From Rhizorhapis sp. SPR117 (lineage in GTDB: Bacteria; Pseudomonadota; Alphaproteobacteria; Sphingomonadales; Sphingomonadaceae), in contig NZ_JAKKIE010000011.1 in assembly GCF_021742065.1 (NCBI RefSeq), positions 1-64,000 on the forward strand: 64,000 bases of DNA, given 5' to 3'. The position numbers and the translations under genes were made by a program. Shown here in pieces: positions 56,883-64,000 of the stretch. Every line of letters starts with the position of its first letter. Position 1 is the stretch's first letter. The notes under the pieces are model-generated. The model had not been told where the DNA came from. It ran no database searches and saw nothing but the letters and a program-made list of their open reading frames with translations.

Positions 56883-57878
56883 TCAGTCCTTCTTCTCCAG
56901 CCAGGGAAAGACCGTCAAGCCCTTCTGTTCCAGCCATTCCCGGTTATATAGGGTGGAAAGATAACGAAAACCCGTATCGGCAAGGATCGTCACGATCCGC
57001 TTGCCCGGCCCCAGTTCCCGTGCCAGCTCTATTGCGCCAGCAACATTAATGCCCGACGACAGCCCAAGGCACAGTCCTTCGTCAGCCAGCAGCGCCCGAA
57101 CCTGTTCCAGTCCTTCCTCATCGGAAATACGAAACTGTGTATCGATCGGCGCGCCTTCCAGATTGGCCGTTACGCGCCCCTGCCCGATCCCCTCGGCCAC
57201 GGATGTCCCTTCGGCTTTCAACTCGCCATGTGCATAATAATTATAAAGAGCCGCGCCATGAGGATCGCTTAGCGCGATGGTGACGTTTTCATCCTTGGCT
57301 TTCAGACCCAGACCGACGCCCGCTATCGTGCCGCCGGTGCCTGCCGCACATGTGAATCCGTCGATACGCCCCTCCATCTGCGCCCAGATTTCCTCTGCCG
57401 TGCCACAGATATGTGCCTTGCGATTGGCGATATTGTCGAACTGATTGGCCCAGATTGCTCCCGCGGTCTCTTCCGCAATACGCCGGGATGTGTGCACGAA
57501 ATGGCCCGGATTGGAATAGGGAGCAGCAGGCACCGTAACCAGTTCGGCGCCAAGCGCGCGCAACGTATCCATTTTTTCCCGGCTTTGCGTTTCGGGCATG
57601 ACGATGATGGTGCGATAACCTTTGGCATTGGCGACCAGCGCAAGTCCAATCCCTGTATTGCCCGCCGTCCCCTCTACAATGACGCCGCCGGGCGCAAGCT
57701 GGCCCTTTTCCTCGGCATCGTTGACAATATAGAGCGCCGCCCGATCCTTCACCGAAGCGCCGGGATTGGCGAACTCGCATTTGCCGTAAATATCGCAGCC
57801 GGTCGCTTCGGATGGCCCTTTCAGGCGCACCATCGGCGTATTGCCGATGAGCGCGATCGTATCTTTATAGACTGTCAT
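56883..57878 (-). CDS. cysK: Cysteine synthase (O-acetylserine sulfhydrylase)
   Basis: PLP enzyme that makes cysteine from O-acetylserine and sulfide. The 331-residue protein shows IGNTPMVRLKG at the start, the PLP lysine in NPGASVKDRAAL, and the phosphate-binding loop EGTAGNTGIGLA; AAGTGGTIAG is the second glycine-rich loop. Its PxxSVKDR region and length fit the CysK group, although CysM cannot be excluded. The ATG at 57878 gives the family N-terminus (MTVYKDTIALIG). It follows the response-regulator gene by about 90 bp. Confidence 0.92.
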   Translation of the reverse strand: MTVYKDTIALIGNTPMVRLKGPSEATGCDIYGKCEFANPGASVKDRAALYIVNDAEEKGQLAPGGVIVEGTAGNTGIGLALVANAKGYRTIIVMPETQSREKMDTLRALGAELVTVPAAPYSNPGHFVHTSRRIAEETAGAIWANQFDNIANRKAHICGTAEEIWAQMEGRIDGFTCAAGTGGTIAGVGLGLKAKDENVTIALSDPHGAALYNYYAHGELKAEGTSVAEGIGQGRVTANLEGAPIDTQFRISDEEGLEQVRALLADEGLCLGLSSGINVAGAIELARELGPGKRIVTILADTGFRYLSTLYNREWLEQKGLTVFPWLEKKD

Positions 57879-57964
57879 GCCGTCTGTGTAGCGGGAGTGG
57901 TCGCCGGACGGCAAGCAAAGGAATTATGTACTGCGAAAAGTTGTGGTTGGGCAGTGCTTTGGCT

Positions 57965-58339
57965 TCATGCGGCAAGAGCGGTTTCAACGGCTTTCTGCAA
58001 CTGGCGACCAAAGATCGGCTTGAACAGGACCGCGCTTGGATGGTCGAGCTGGATACGCGCCATCGTGGCCGGTTCCCGCGACCCGGTGATAAAAATTACC
58101 TTTGCGATCCCGAGCGCATGAATGGCGAGCGCTGCATCGACGCCGTCCTCTTCCCCTGCCAGTCGCATATCCATCAGAACCAGATCCGGCTGATGCTTTG
58201 CCGCCAATGCAACGGCATATTTGGCGGTCGCCGCTATACCGCACACAGTCAGGTTCATGTCCTCCAACTGCATGCGAAGGCTTTCGGCGATGAGATATTC
58301 GTCATCGACGATAAGCACGGATGCTGTCGACCCACTCAT
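57965..58339 (-). CDS. Single-domain response regulator
   Basis: A 124-residue receiver domain with no output domain. Acidic pocket D12-D13 (VLIVDDE), phosphoacceptor D57 (LVLMDMRL), switch threonine in VIFITGS and conserved lysine in LFKPI are all present. The ATG overlaps the histidine kinase stop by ATGA, so kinase and regulator are a pair. Single-domain receivers partnered with HisKA_2 kinases act as phosphate sinks or adaptors in alphaproteobacterial stress signalling (SdrG, MrrA); the FATG(G/Y) motif of that group is FITGS here, so it is not a clear member. Confidence 0.9.
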   Translation of the reverse strand: MSGSTASVLIVDDEYLIAESLRMQLEDMNLTVCGIAATAKYAVALAAKHQPDLVLMDMRLAGEEDGVDAALAIHALGIAKVIFITGSREPATMARIQLDHPSAVLFKPIFGRQLQKAVETALAA

Positions 58340-59565
58340 GACAGCACCGGTACTGGAAGAATAATTTCTGTGATCATTCCGCCTTCCCTCCTGATGTCGA
58401 TCTTGCCATTGAGCTGGTGCACCAGCCCATTGACGATTCTGGTTCCAAGACCTGTCTTGTACATGTCTTTACCGTCGGTCGAAAGCGATGCGCAACCATC
58501 ATCAGCTACAGTCAACACGACCTCACCTTTCTTTTCGTTAAGCGCCAGGGTTACCGTCACATTTCCCTTACCGCCGGGAAAGGCGTGCTTTAGTGAATTT
58601 GTAACGAGTTCGGTGACGAGCAGGCCCAGCGGGATAGCAAAATCCAGATTGACGGCCAGGGTGCAGGCGTTGATCGTCAATTCAATCCCGTCATCTGCGC
58701 CACCATCTATAATATGGCCCGACAGTTCCTTCAGGAACGGCGCGATATCGAATGTCTGCAAGTCGTGAGAGGCCATAAGTTGCTGGTGCACCAGACCCAG
58801 CGCATAAATCCGCCCGCGCAATGCTTCCATAGCCTCCTTGGCCGCTGCATCGTCCAATTGGCGGGCCTGCATCATCACCATTCCGTCAATGATCTGCAGA
58901 TTGTTCTTCACGCGATGATAGACTTCTCGAAGCAACAGATCGCGTTGTTGCAGCGCAGCCGTGCGTTCATCGACCACCGCTTCCAGATCCGCCTTCGCAA
59001 CGCGCAGTTCCGCCAATGTATCGATCAACCGGTCATTGGCGGTGCTAAGATCGGAAGTCCGTTCCTCGACCCGGCGTTCCAGTTCCATATTGGCGATACG
59101 AACTTTTTCCTCGCTTTCGCGGAGAAGCCGGGCCGTGCGCTCTTGTTCATCCACACGATGAGACAATTCGCGGTTGAGCAGGCCAAGCTGGGCGGGTGAT
59201 GGCAACGCGAGAAGTTTCGGCACCAGCGGCCATAGCAATATAGCAGTTCCGACCGAAAGCACGGCGGTAGCCAGTTTGACCAGACCGTCGATACCATAAG
59301 CTGGCACCCATAGCGTAACTATCGCCATGAAATGCGTCATGCCGCACGCAAGGATGAAACCGACAAACAGATAAAAGACCCAACGATATTCCAGGTCCGT
59401 CCGCTGACGAACGAACCAGTAAAGCGCGAGTGGAATGGAAAAATAGGCAAGCCCGATAATGGCGTCTGATACCGCGTGAAGCCAGATCAGCCCAGGTGAC
59501 CAAAGCAGGCAATAGCCATGTGGAGCCAGACCGGTCGGACTGAAGAGCCAATGCCATAGTGTCAT
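58336..59565 (-). CDS. Histidine kinase with ethylene-receptor-like membrane sensor domain
   Basis: A 409-residue HisKA_2-type sensor kinase. The N-terminal three-helix domain (about 27-120) matches the plant ETR1 sensor: HAVSDAIIGLAYFSIPLALY and ILACGMTHFM. The equivalents of ETR1 D25, C65 and H69 are D34, C74 and H78, with identical spacing (40 and 4 residues), so a Cu(I) site is likely. A coiled coil follows (about 130-215), then the phospho-histidine in YHRVKNNLQ and an ATPase domain (TNSLKHAF; DDGCA). MTLWHW (59565) is chosen as start; an upstream frame adds 12 residues. Ligand (ethylene or another small molecule) is not established. Confidence 0.87.
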   Translation of the reverse strand: MTLWHWLFSPTGLAPHGYCLLWSPGLIWLHAVSDAIIGLAYFSIPLALYWFVRQRTDLEYRWVFYLFVGFILACGMTHFMAIVTLWVPAYGIDGLVKLATAVLSVGTAILLWPLVPKLLALPSPAQLGLLNRELSHRVDEQERTARLLRESEEKVRIANMELERRVEERTSDLSTANDRLIDTLAELRVAKADLEAVVDERTAALQQRDLLLREVYHRVKNNLQIIDGMVMMQARQLDDAAAKEAMEALRGRIYALGLVHQQLMASHDLQTFDIAPFLKELSGHIIDGGADDGIELTINACTLAVNLDFAIPLGLLVTELVTNSLKHAFPGGKGNVTVTLALNEKKGEVVLTVADDGCASLSTDGKDMYKTGLGTRIVNGLVHQLNGKIDIRREGGMITEIILPVPVLS

Positions 59566-59829
59566 GATCGCCCACCCCTTCGTACAAGACCGATCCACCA
59601 CTGGCCCCGTCCTTTGCGGTGGCGCGCCGAGTGGTCACGTCAATTTGCTGCGATCCCCTGCCCAATCAGCCCATGCCAAATCGGACAGTCAAAGGTTGCA
59701 CGCACATCTGCCAGGGTCAAGCACATGCGGTACAGGATGTAACAAACTCAATATCTTGTATCACCATTTCGGGTGGGAATTGCATATTCCTGACTCAATA
59801 TAAAAAATTTGGAAAAGTAATTTTTTTCG

Positions 59830-59854
59830 GGAACCAATGCGCGGCGGCCTCGTT
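59830..59854 (+). promoter_or_regulatory. EcfG (general stress sigma factor) promoter
   Basis: GGAAC (59830-59834), 16 bases, CGTT (59851-59854): an exact match to the consensus of the alphaproteobacterial general-stress sigma factor EcfG. A start near 59861 would produce an RNA beginning with the C-rich hairpins and possibly reading on into entericidin, a typical stress-regulon gene. Confidence 0.75.
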
Positions 59855-59860
59855 TGGGTA

Positions 59861-59950
59861 TCTGGATAGCAAATCTTTTGCCCCCCGCTCTTGCTGTCCA
59901 AAAACATGGACCCGGAACGCTTTCTCCCCCCCCCGACGGCGTTCCGGGTT
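59861..59950 (+). ncRNA. Candidate small RNA or leader with two C-rich-loop hairpins
   Basis: Hairpin 1: TGGATAGCAA (59863-59872) pairs with TTGCTGTCCA (59891-59900), one G-T pair, around an 18-nt loop containing CCCCCC. Hairpin 2: ACCCGGAACGC (59910-59920) pairs perfectly with GCGTTCCGGGT (59939-59949) around an 18-nt loop containing nine C. The RNA would start just after the EcfG-type promoter. EcfG-dependent small RNAs with C-rich loops, such as GsrN of Caulobacter, bind G-rich mRNA leaders. No T-rich terminator follows, so it may instead be the 5' part of the entericidin mRNA, or be processed from it. Confidence 0.55.
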
Positions 59951-60046
59951 CCTACCTTTCGGGGTTCCAGCCCAAATATATTATTCATTAGACTGAAAGC
60001 CTCGCCGCTTTAAGATGCGTCGAGTTTTTCAATGAGGACGCCTGTG

Positions 60047-60175
60047 ATGAAAAAGAATTTGGCTATTGTGGCAGTTTCCATTGCCTTGACGCTGCTGGCC
60101 GCATGCAACACGGTCAAGGGCGCCGGACGCGATATCGAATCCGTTGGCAGTGCGGGCGAAAGAGTCATCAATTAA
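60047..60175 (+). CDS. Entericidin A/B-family lipoprotein
   Basis: A 42-residue lipoprotein: signal sequence MKKNLAIVAVSIALTLLAAC with the lipobox LLAAC, then NTVKGAGRDIESVGSAGE, the entericidin core. Entericidins are small membrane lipoproteins linked with stress and stationary phase; a toxin role (EcnB) is known only from enterobacteria. GAGG precedes the ATG by 9-10 bases. An EcfG-type promoter lies about 190 bp upstream, so it is probably in the general stress regulon. Confidence 0.88.
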   Translation: MKKNLAIVAVSIALTLLAACNTVKGAGRDIESVGSAGERVIN

Positions 60176-60327
60176 GGCCGGGGAGAACCCGCTCTCGCGG
60201 TCAAAGCTAATATGATGGAATCGAAGTTCTCACCCTGAAACAAGTTGGCAATCATACCGTTGCGACAAATAGGATGGGCTCGCCCCCCCTGAAGGGACTA
60301 TTGCATCATTCGTGCATTTCCTGATTT

Positions 60328-60419
60328 TCGTCGTTCCCGCGAAGGCGGGAACCCATCTCCCGACGTAAAATCAAGCGGTCAGGTCAGGAGATGGATCCCC
60401 GCCTTCGCGGGGATGACGA
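60328..60419. repeat. 92-bp dispersed palindromic repeat near gspO (copy 2)
   Basis: TCGTCGTTCCCGCGAAGGCG at the left faces CCTTCGCGGGGATGACGA at the right, with GATGGATCCCC and CCCATCTCC inside. It is the same length and has the same ends as the copy at 42267-42358. It lies between the convergent entericidin and gspO genes and may serve as a two-way terminator. Confidence 0.88.
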
Positions 60420-60429
60420 TAAAATGAAA

Positions 60430-61206
60430 TTAGGCAATCCCCAGGATACGCGATGCAATCCATGCAGGGAACGCCGCGACAGCCATAAATGTACCAAGCG
60501 GAATACGCGTGGTCGACCCAACCACCCGTCCCCGTGCCGCGCCAAGGCCGATGGTCAGCAATGCCGTCACGCTGGCGATAACGAGCAGCAGCGGCAGGAT
60601 TTGCCAGCCCATCCATGCGCCGATGGCACCCAGCAGCTTGGGATCACCCCCACCCATCCCCTCTCTCCCGCGGAACCTGCGGTATCCAACAGCGATGGCC
60701 GTCAGCGCGCCATAGCCCACAGCGGCCCCGATCACGCGATCAGCAAGCGCCACATCGGTCACCCACATGCCAAGTGTCAGACCCAGAAAGGCCAGCGGGA
60801 GCGTCAAGGCATCGGGCAACCAGAAATACCGGAAATCCAGCACGCCCAGAACGATCAGCAACCAGGCGAAAACTGCCCAGCCCAACCCTTCGATACCCGG
60901 CGCGAGCCACAAGGCCATGGCTCCGGCAAGCGCGCAGCCCAATTCCACACTGAAATGCAGCCAGTCAATCCGTGCGCCACACGTTCGGCATTTCCCGCCC
61001 AGGATAATCGCGCTGAACAAGGGTACGAGATCGATAAGCCCCAGGGCCCGGCCACATCCCTCGCACACCGAACGGCCCGCAAGTACCGAACGCTTCTGCG
61101 GCCAGCGAAGGATAAGGGTTGCAAGAAAACTGCCAATAATCGCGCCCAGCAGAAAACCCGCGAGCAACCACGCTTCGGGCGGCATCATATTGAGGCCTTC
61201 GCTCAC
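60430..61206 (-). CDS. gspO: Type II secretion prepilin peptidase GspO
   Basis: Membrane aspartyl protease that cleaves and N-methylates pseudopilins (A24 family). The 258 residues have about eight helices; the N-terminal zinc-type cysteine pairs CEGCGR and CRTCGA lie in the first cytosolic loop, and the catalytic aspartates in VLDFRYFWLPDAL and GMGGGDPKLLG. It starts with GTG, overlapping the gspN stop (GTGA). It is the last gene of the gsp operon. Confidence 0.93.
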   Translation of the reverse strand: MSEGLNMMPPEAWLLAGFLLGAIIGSFLATLILRWPQKRSVLAGRSVCEGCGRALGLIDLVPLFSAIILGGKCRTCGARIDWLHFSVELGCALAGAMALWLAPGIEGLGWAVFAWLLIVLGVLDFRYFWLPDALTLPLAFLGLTLGMWVTDVALADRVIGAAVGYGALTAIAVGYRRFRGREGMGGGDPKLLGAIGAWMGWQILPLLLVIASVTALLTIGLGAARGRVVGSTTRIPLGTFMAVAAFPAWIASRILGIA

Positions 61207-61928
61207 AAGTTGCCATTGATCTTCAGCACATATCCACCGCCTGCCCCACGGGAAAAACCATTGCCCGCAAGAGTGGCTGCAAGTGCCGCATCCGTGGTGC
61301 TGACCAGCAATTCGGCCCGATAGGTCCCATCAGCTTCGATATGCAGGTTGAACTTTTCAAGGCCGGACTGGCTGACCAGTGGCAGGAAAAGCGCGGGTCC
61401 GTCGCAGACAGCTTCGCCGCTCAGTCCTTGTGACAGATTAAGACCCTGAATAGCGGCGGCCATGCGCGCCTTGATACGGCCTTGGGCACGGACGCACGCA
61501 CCATCGGTAAAGCGCACGCTGACATCCGAAAAGTCGACCCCACTAACCGGAAGCGGGGCAAGCAAGCCGTCGGCCCCTATGCTGGCGGTAACATCATCTA
61601 TGCCAAAGCTGGCGTTGCTGACTGTCACCGCCCCTTTCAGATCATCGGAAGCGCCCGTTTGCCGGACAAAGTCCATTCGCGCCCTGCCAACCAGCAATTG
61701 TATCGGAGACACCCGCGCCTCGACATCGCCCAGCATCACGCGGCCAAGGCGCAACTGCTCGATATTACCCCACCATACGCCACCATTTATGGCGCGTGCG
61801 GCAAGCCCCTTGTCCTGCAACTCCAGCATATTGAACGCCAACCGCAAGGGGAAAAGCGCCACCAGCGCAAACAACAGCACAAGTAACAGAAACAGGCGAC
61901 GGCGCGCGGGGAGCAGGAAGGTCATCAC
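61203..61928 (-). CDS. gspN: Type II secretion protein GspN
   Basis: A 241-residue protein with one N-terminal transmembrane helix (about 10-30) and a periplasmic beta-rich domain; NGGVWWGNIEQLRLGR is the family region. GspN is present in only part of type II systems and its function is unclear. Its start overlaps gspM by ATGA. Confidence 0.82.
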   Translation of the reverse strand: MMTFLLPARRRLFLLLVLLFALVALFPLRLAFNMLELQDKGLAARAINGGVWWGNIEQLRLGRVMLGDVEARVSPIQLLVGRARMDFVRQTGASDDLKGAVTVSNASFGIDDVTASIGADGLLAPLPVSGVDFSDVSVRFTDGACVRAQGRIKARMAAAIQGLNLSQGLSGEAVCDGPALFLPLVSQSGLEKFNLHIEADGTYRAELLVSTTDAALAATLAGNGFSRGAGGGYVLKINGNL

Positions 61929-62404
61929 CGCCCCGCCGTGCGCAGCACTGCGGTTGCATTGATGACATCAGGTCCCGCCGGCCGTGCGCTTAATGATTCG
62001 ACCTGAATGCCGCGTGCTTCAAGCGAGACCAGCCAGGCGAAAAAGGCTGTTGGGCGCGCAGAACCGATGGCGATGCTCACCCTGCCCGCCCCCTGTGGGT
62101 CGTTGCGATCCAGTGTGAAGCCGGTTTCACTCGCACTCTGGCTGACCACCACATCGAGTGGCGCACCCAGTTCAGGCGGGCGATGCCCCGAAAGCCCTTT
62201 GATTGCCTCCACCCGGGCGCGAATGGCAGCATAGCGGTCAATGGCCGCCGCATGACCGGCCTTTGCCGATGCAAGGCCGCCATCAATGGGCCGGACGATG
62301 CCAAGCCACAGCACAACCACGGCCAACAGCGCCAGCATAATGCCGACAAGCCATTTTTCCCGCCGGGAGAAGGCTTCCCATCTATCCTTCATTTGCTCGA
62401 TCAT
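61925..62404 (-). CDS. gspM: Type II secretion protein GspM
   Basis: A 159-residue inner-membrane protein: short cytosolic N-terminus (REKWLVGI), transmembrane helix about 18-36, and a periplasmic ferredoxin-like domain. It pairs with GspL in the assembly platform. The start overlaps the gspL stop by ATGA, and gene order (L-M-N-O) supports the call, since sequence conservation in GspM is low. Confidence 0.85.
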   Translation of the reverse strand: MIEQMKDRWEAFSRREKWLVGIMLALLAVVVLWLGIVRPIDGGLASAKAGHAAAIDRYAAIRARVEAIKGLSGHRPPELGAPLDVVVSQSASETGFTLDRNDPQGAGRVSIAIGSARPTAFFAWLVSLEARGIQVESLSARPAGPDVINATAVLRTAGR

Positions 62405-63540
62405 AAGGCGCGCACCGTAATATCAGCGAGAACCTGTCCGCCCTGCCCCTGTTGCGAAGCGGCGGTGATGGTGAAACCGGCTTCCTGTAAGGCAATAAGG
62501 ACAATATTGATGTCTTCCACTCTGGGGCCGCTCAACGTGACCCGCAATGTGCCATCGGCAGAATGGCCCAGATTGGCGATACTGACATTGGATGCATTGC
62601 GCATGGCCATGAACAGCCCCGATGCAGGTCCCGAAAAACCAAGCCCCCCGCCGCCCAGTTCAATCAGCCTGGCATCGAGCTGCGCCTGCGCATTGGCGGT
62701 GCCCTCCACGCGGGGCAATACAGTGCGAGCCAATGCCACGCTTTCCGCATCCACTGCGCTTGCTGCGAAACTGTACTTCATGATGAGGATGAGGGCGATC
62801 AACAGACTGCCAAAGGCTATCAAACCCACCATGGCCGCCAGCCGCCGAACCAATGCCCAATCGAGCATTTTTTTCGCACGGCGAGCAAAATCGCCCTGAC
62901 GCAGATTGAGCGGTGGTTCTTCAAGTGCCGCGATCGCCGCCCGATTGATCGCATCTGGCGGTATATCGCGTACCGGCGCATCACCGATGATCGGGGCGCA
63001 AAGCGGATCGGTCGCAGCCATTGCGCAATCGGAACCCCGCACAACCGTCTGCCCGCCGATAACACCCCTGACGAAGCCTTCCTCGGGATGAGGCAGCAAC
63101 AGGGCCGCAGGCAGTATGACATCGGGATCAAGGCCATGTTGCTGCGCCCAAAGCAACCAATGCGCCATCTGCGCGCGGGCAACAACCGCGACATTATGGC
63201 TGTCTTCCGGATTGGCCGTTTCAGCCGTGGCAACATGGAGAGTCTCAGCCGGGCCGATGCTGTTGTCGAGCGCCAGCAGCCGCGCCGCCGCACGACCCTG
63301 ACGCGGTGGCAGGTCGGGAAAATCAGTCCAATGCAAAGTGGTATGAGTCACCGGCGCGACCAGCATGATCCGATCACCTTTTGGCACTGCCTCCAGCCCG
63401 GTCGCGTGTAACCAGCCAGCACCAATGCCATGCTGAATCATTTCGCCGCCGACGATCCGCATCCACAGCGGCTCTTCGTCATCACCGTCAGGAATGGAAA
63501 TGATGAAACCGTCGACGCCGCTCAACCTGCTTCCCCCCAT
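62401..63540 (-). CDS. gspL: Type II secretion protein GspL
   Basis: Bitopic platform protein of 379 residues: cytosolic actin-like domain (about 1-230), one transmembrane helix (about 238-260) and a periplasmic domain. It binds the secretion ATPase GspE. PWMRI-like core motifs are weak; assignment rests on domain layout and position between gspK and gspM. The start at 63540 lies inside gspK (19-bp overlap). Confidence 0.83.
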   Translation of the reverse strand: MGGSRLSGVDGFIISIPDGDDEEPLWMRIVGGEMIQHGIGAGWLHATGLEAVPKGDRIMLVAPVTHTTLHWTDFPDLPPRQGRAAARLLALDNSIGPAETLHVATAETANPEDSHNVAVVARAQMAHWLLWAQQHGLDPDVILPAALLLPHPEEGFVRGVIGGQTVVRGSDCAMAATDPLCAPIIGDAPVRDIPPDAINRAAIAALEEPPLNLRQGDFARRAKKMLDWALVRRLAAMVGLIAFGSLLIALILIMKYSFAASAVDAESVALARTVLPRVEGTANAQAQLDARLIELGGGGLGFSGPASGLFMAMRNASNVSIANLGHSADGTLRVTLSGPRVEDINIVLIALQEAGFTITAASQQGQGGQVLADITVRAL

Positions 63541-64000
63541 TGACGCAGAATCAGCCGGGCGGGCGTTTCCTGCGCATCTATCAGCGCCTGTTCGGTCACT
63601 TCGGCATCCCCCAGCTCGACAGCGATGTCGACGCGAAAAAATCTGCTAGTCACTTTTGTCTGGGCCGTCACCTCTGCATTGGGGGTGAGCGCCGCCAATG
63701 CTGGCAAAGCCCAGAATGCATGCACGCTCCCATAGCCATCCGCTGGCCGCTGCGCCAGCATTTGCCGCGCTCGATCAATGGTAAGCTGTCCCGGGATCAG
63801 CATGGCGAACAGCGGCGCCTGTTCAGGCGCCAGCGTGTTGACGTTGACAGGCGACAGATCCGTAATCGGCAGCGCGCAGACCCACGGACGCAGCGTTGCA
63901 TAAATCTCTGGCGTCACTCCATAGACGGCGCGCAATTCGCTGGTATCCATGATCAGGCGATTGGGTGTGCGATAGGGCTTGGCAAGTTGGGCATAGACGT
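63522..64000 (-). CDS. gspK: Type II secretion minor pseudopilin GspK, C-terminal part
   Basis: The frame is open to the right edge and continues in frame upstream of the internal ATG at 63950 (LAKPYRTPNRLI precedes it), so this is the C-terminal part of a longer protein. The SPVNVNTLAPE segment is the GspK SAM-like domain signature, where a helix-hairpin-helix-type region follows. GspK caps the pseudopilus tip with GspI and GspJ. The prepilin N-terminus lies outside the window. Confidence 0.87.
   Translation of the reverse strand, partial: VYAQLAKPYRTPNRLIMDTSELRAVYGVTPEIYATLRPWVCALPITDLSPVNVNTLAPEQAPLFAMLIPGQLTIDRARQMLAQRPADGYGSVHAFWALPALAALTPNAEVTAQTKVTSRFFRVDIAVELGDAEVTEQALIDAQETPARLILRQWGEAG

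Larger units (their letters stand above)
59566..60046. other. Intergenic region between the histidine kinase and entericidin
   Basis: About 480 bp, partly AT-rich (around 59740-59830), without a credible protein gene. It should hold the kinase promoter on the minus strand and, on the plus strand, the EcfG-type promoter and structured C-rich RNA described separately. The 75-codon minus-strand frame at 59761-59988 crosses the hairpins and has no family likeness. Confidence 0.6.

Noticed and set aside
59914..59945. Second GGAAC...CGTT pair as another EcfG promoter
   Set aside because: The spacing is 21 bp, outside the 16-17 bp range; these words are the two arms of hairpin 2.
59761..59988. 75-codon minus-strand frame in the kinase-entericidin gap
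   Set aside because: It runs through two strong hairpins, has no ribosome-binding site and no known likeness.
1..64000. tRNA, rRNA genes, CRISPR arrays, prophage or intact insertion sequences
   Set aside because: I looked in the gaps between genes and found no cloverleaf, rRNA core, spacer array or transposase frame.

Overview
The window reads as a chromosomal segment of a Gram-negative alphaproteobacterium, most likely a member of the Sphingomonadales. Support: a complete dcw cluster in the alphaproteobacterial order, a 531-residue Pseudomonas-type isocitrate lyase, HWE/HisKA_2-type signalling, an EcfG-type promoter, a type II secretion operon ending in gspN and a GTP cyclohydrolase/dihydroneopterin aldolase folate block. 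Genus is inferred from general resemblance only; no database was searched.

Layout. 1-2.3 kb: a sensor-kinase gene of FixL type that runs off the left edge and seems to be interrupted, a universal stress protein and a K+ channel. 2.3-8.7 kb: rimO, a PilZ protein, then the minus-strand fatty-acid operon fabD-fabG-acpP-fabF-mltG. 8.8-13.5 kb: a tripartite MacAB-TolC-like exporter whose MacB is split in two. 13.5-15.1 kb: rpsF-rpsR-rplI with a structured leader and a clear terminator. 15.2-19.3 kb: an alpha/beta hydrolase, folE-folM-like-folB, and an MgtC/DUF4010 membrane protein. 19.3-22.9 kb: the glyoxylate-shunt gene aceA with a divergent ScfR-type regulator and a 51-residue leader gene; aceA is flanked on both sides by the same 18-bp motif plus hairpin. 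22.9-25.4 kb: rubrerythrin, an HdrD/GlpC-like Fe-S protein and DUF3501. 25.7-29.1 kb: a lone CpaF ATPase, an exported methyltransferase-like protein and an EamA transporter. 29.2-34.6 kb: the glycine cleavage operon gcvT-gcvH-gcvPA-gcvPB-DUF938 behind a tandem glycine riboswitch. 34.6-37.5 kb: dgt and a TPR/SPOR protein. 37.6-56.1 kb: the dcw cluster (mraZ to ftsZ), almost wholly joined by 1-4 bp stop/start overlaps, with two sets of 10-bp-phased MraZ boxes upstream. 56.5-60.2 kb: a proline-rich membrane protein, cysK, a single-domain response regulator and a histidine kinase with an ethylene-receptor-like sensor domain, then an entericidin. 60.4-64 kb: gspK-L-M-N-O, cut by the right edge.

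The most interesting point is at 59.8-60.2 kb: an exact EcfG-consensus promoter (GGAAC-N16-CGTT) followed by two consecutive hairpins with the same design (10-11 bp stem, 18-nt loop with a run of 6 or 9 cytosines), upstream of entericidin. This is either a new C-rich-loop small RNA or an unusual structured leader, and it lies beside the ethylene-receptor-like kinase. Others worth attention are the duplicated 18-mer/hairpin module around aceA, the opposed MraZ box arrays and the collagen-like GDR tail on ribosomal protein S6. Three families of dispersed palindromic repeats are also seen.
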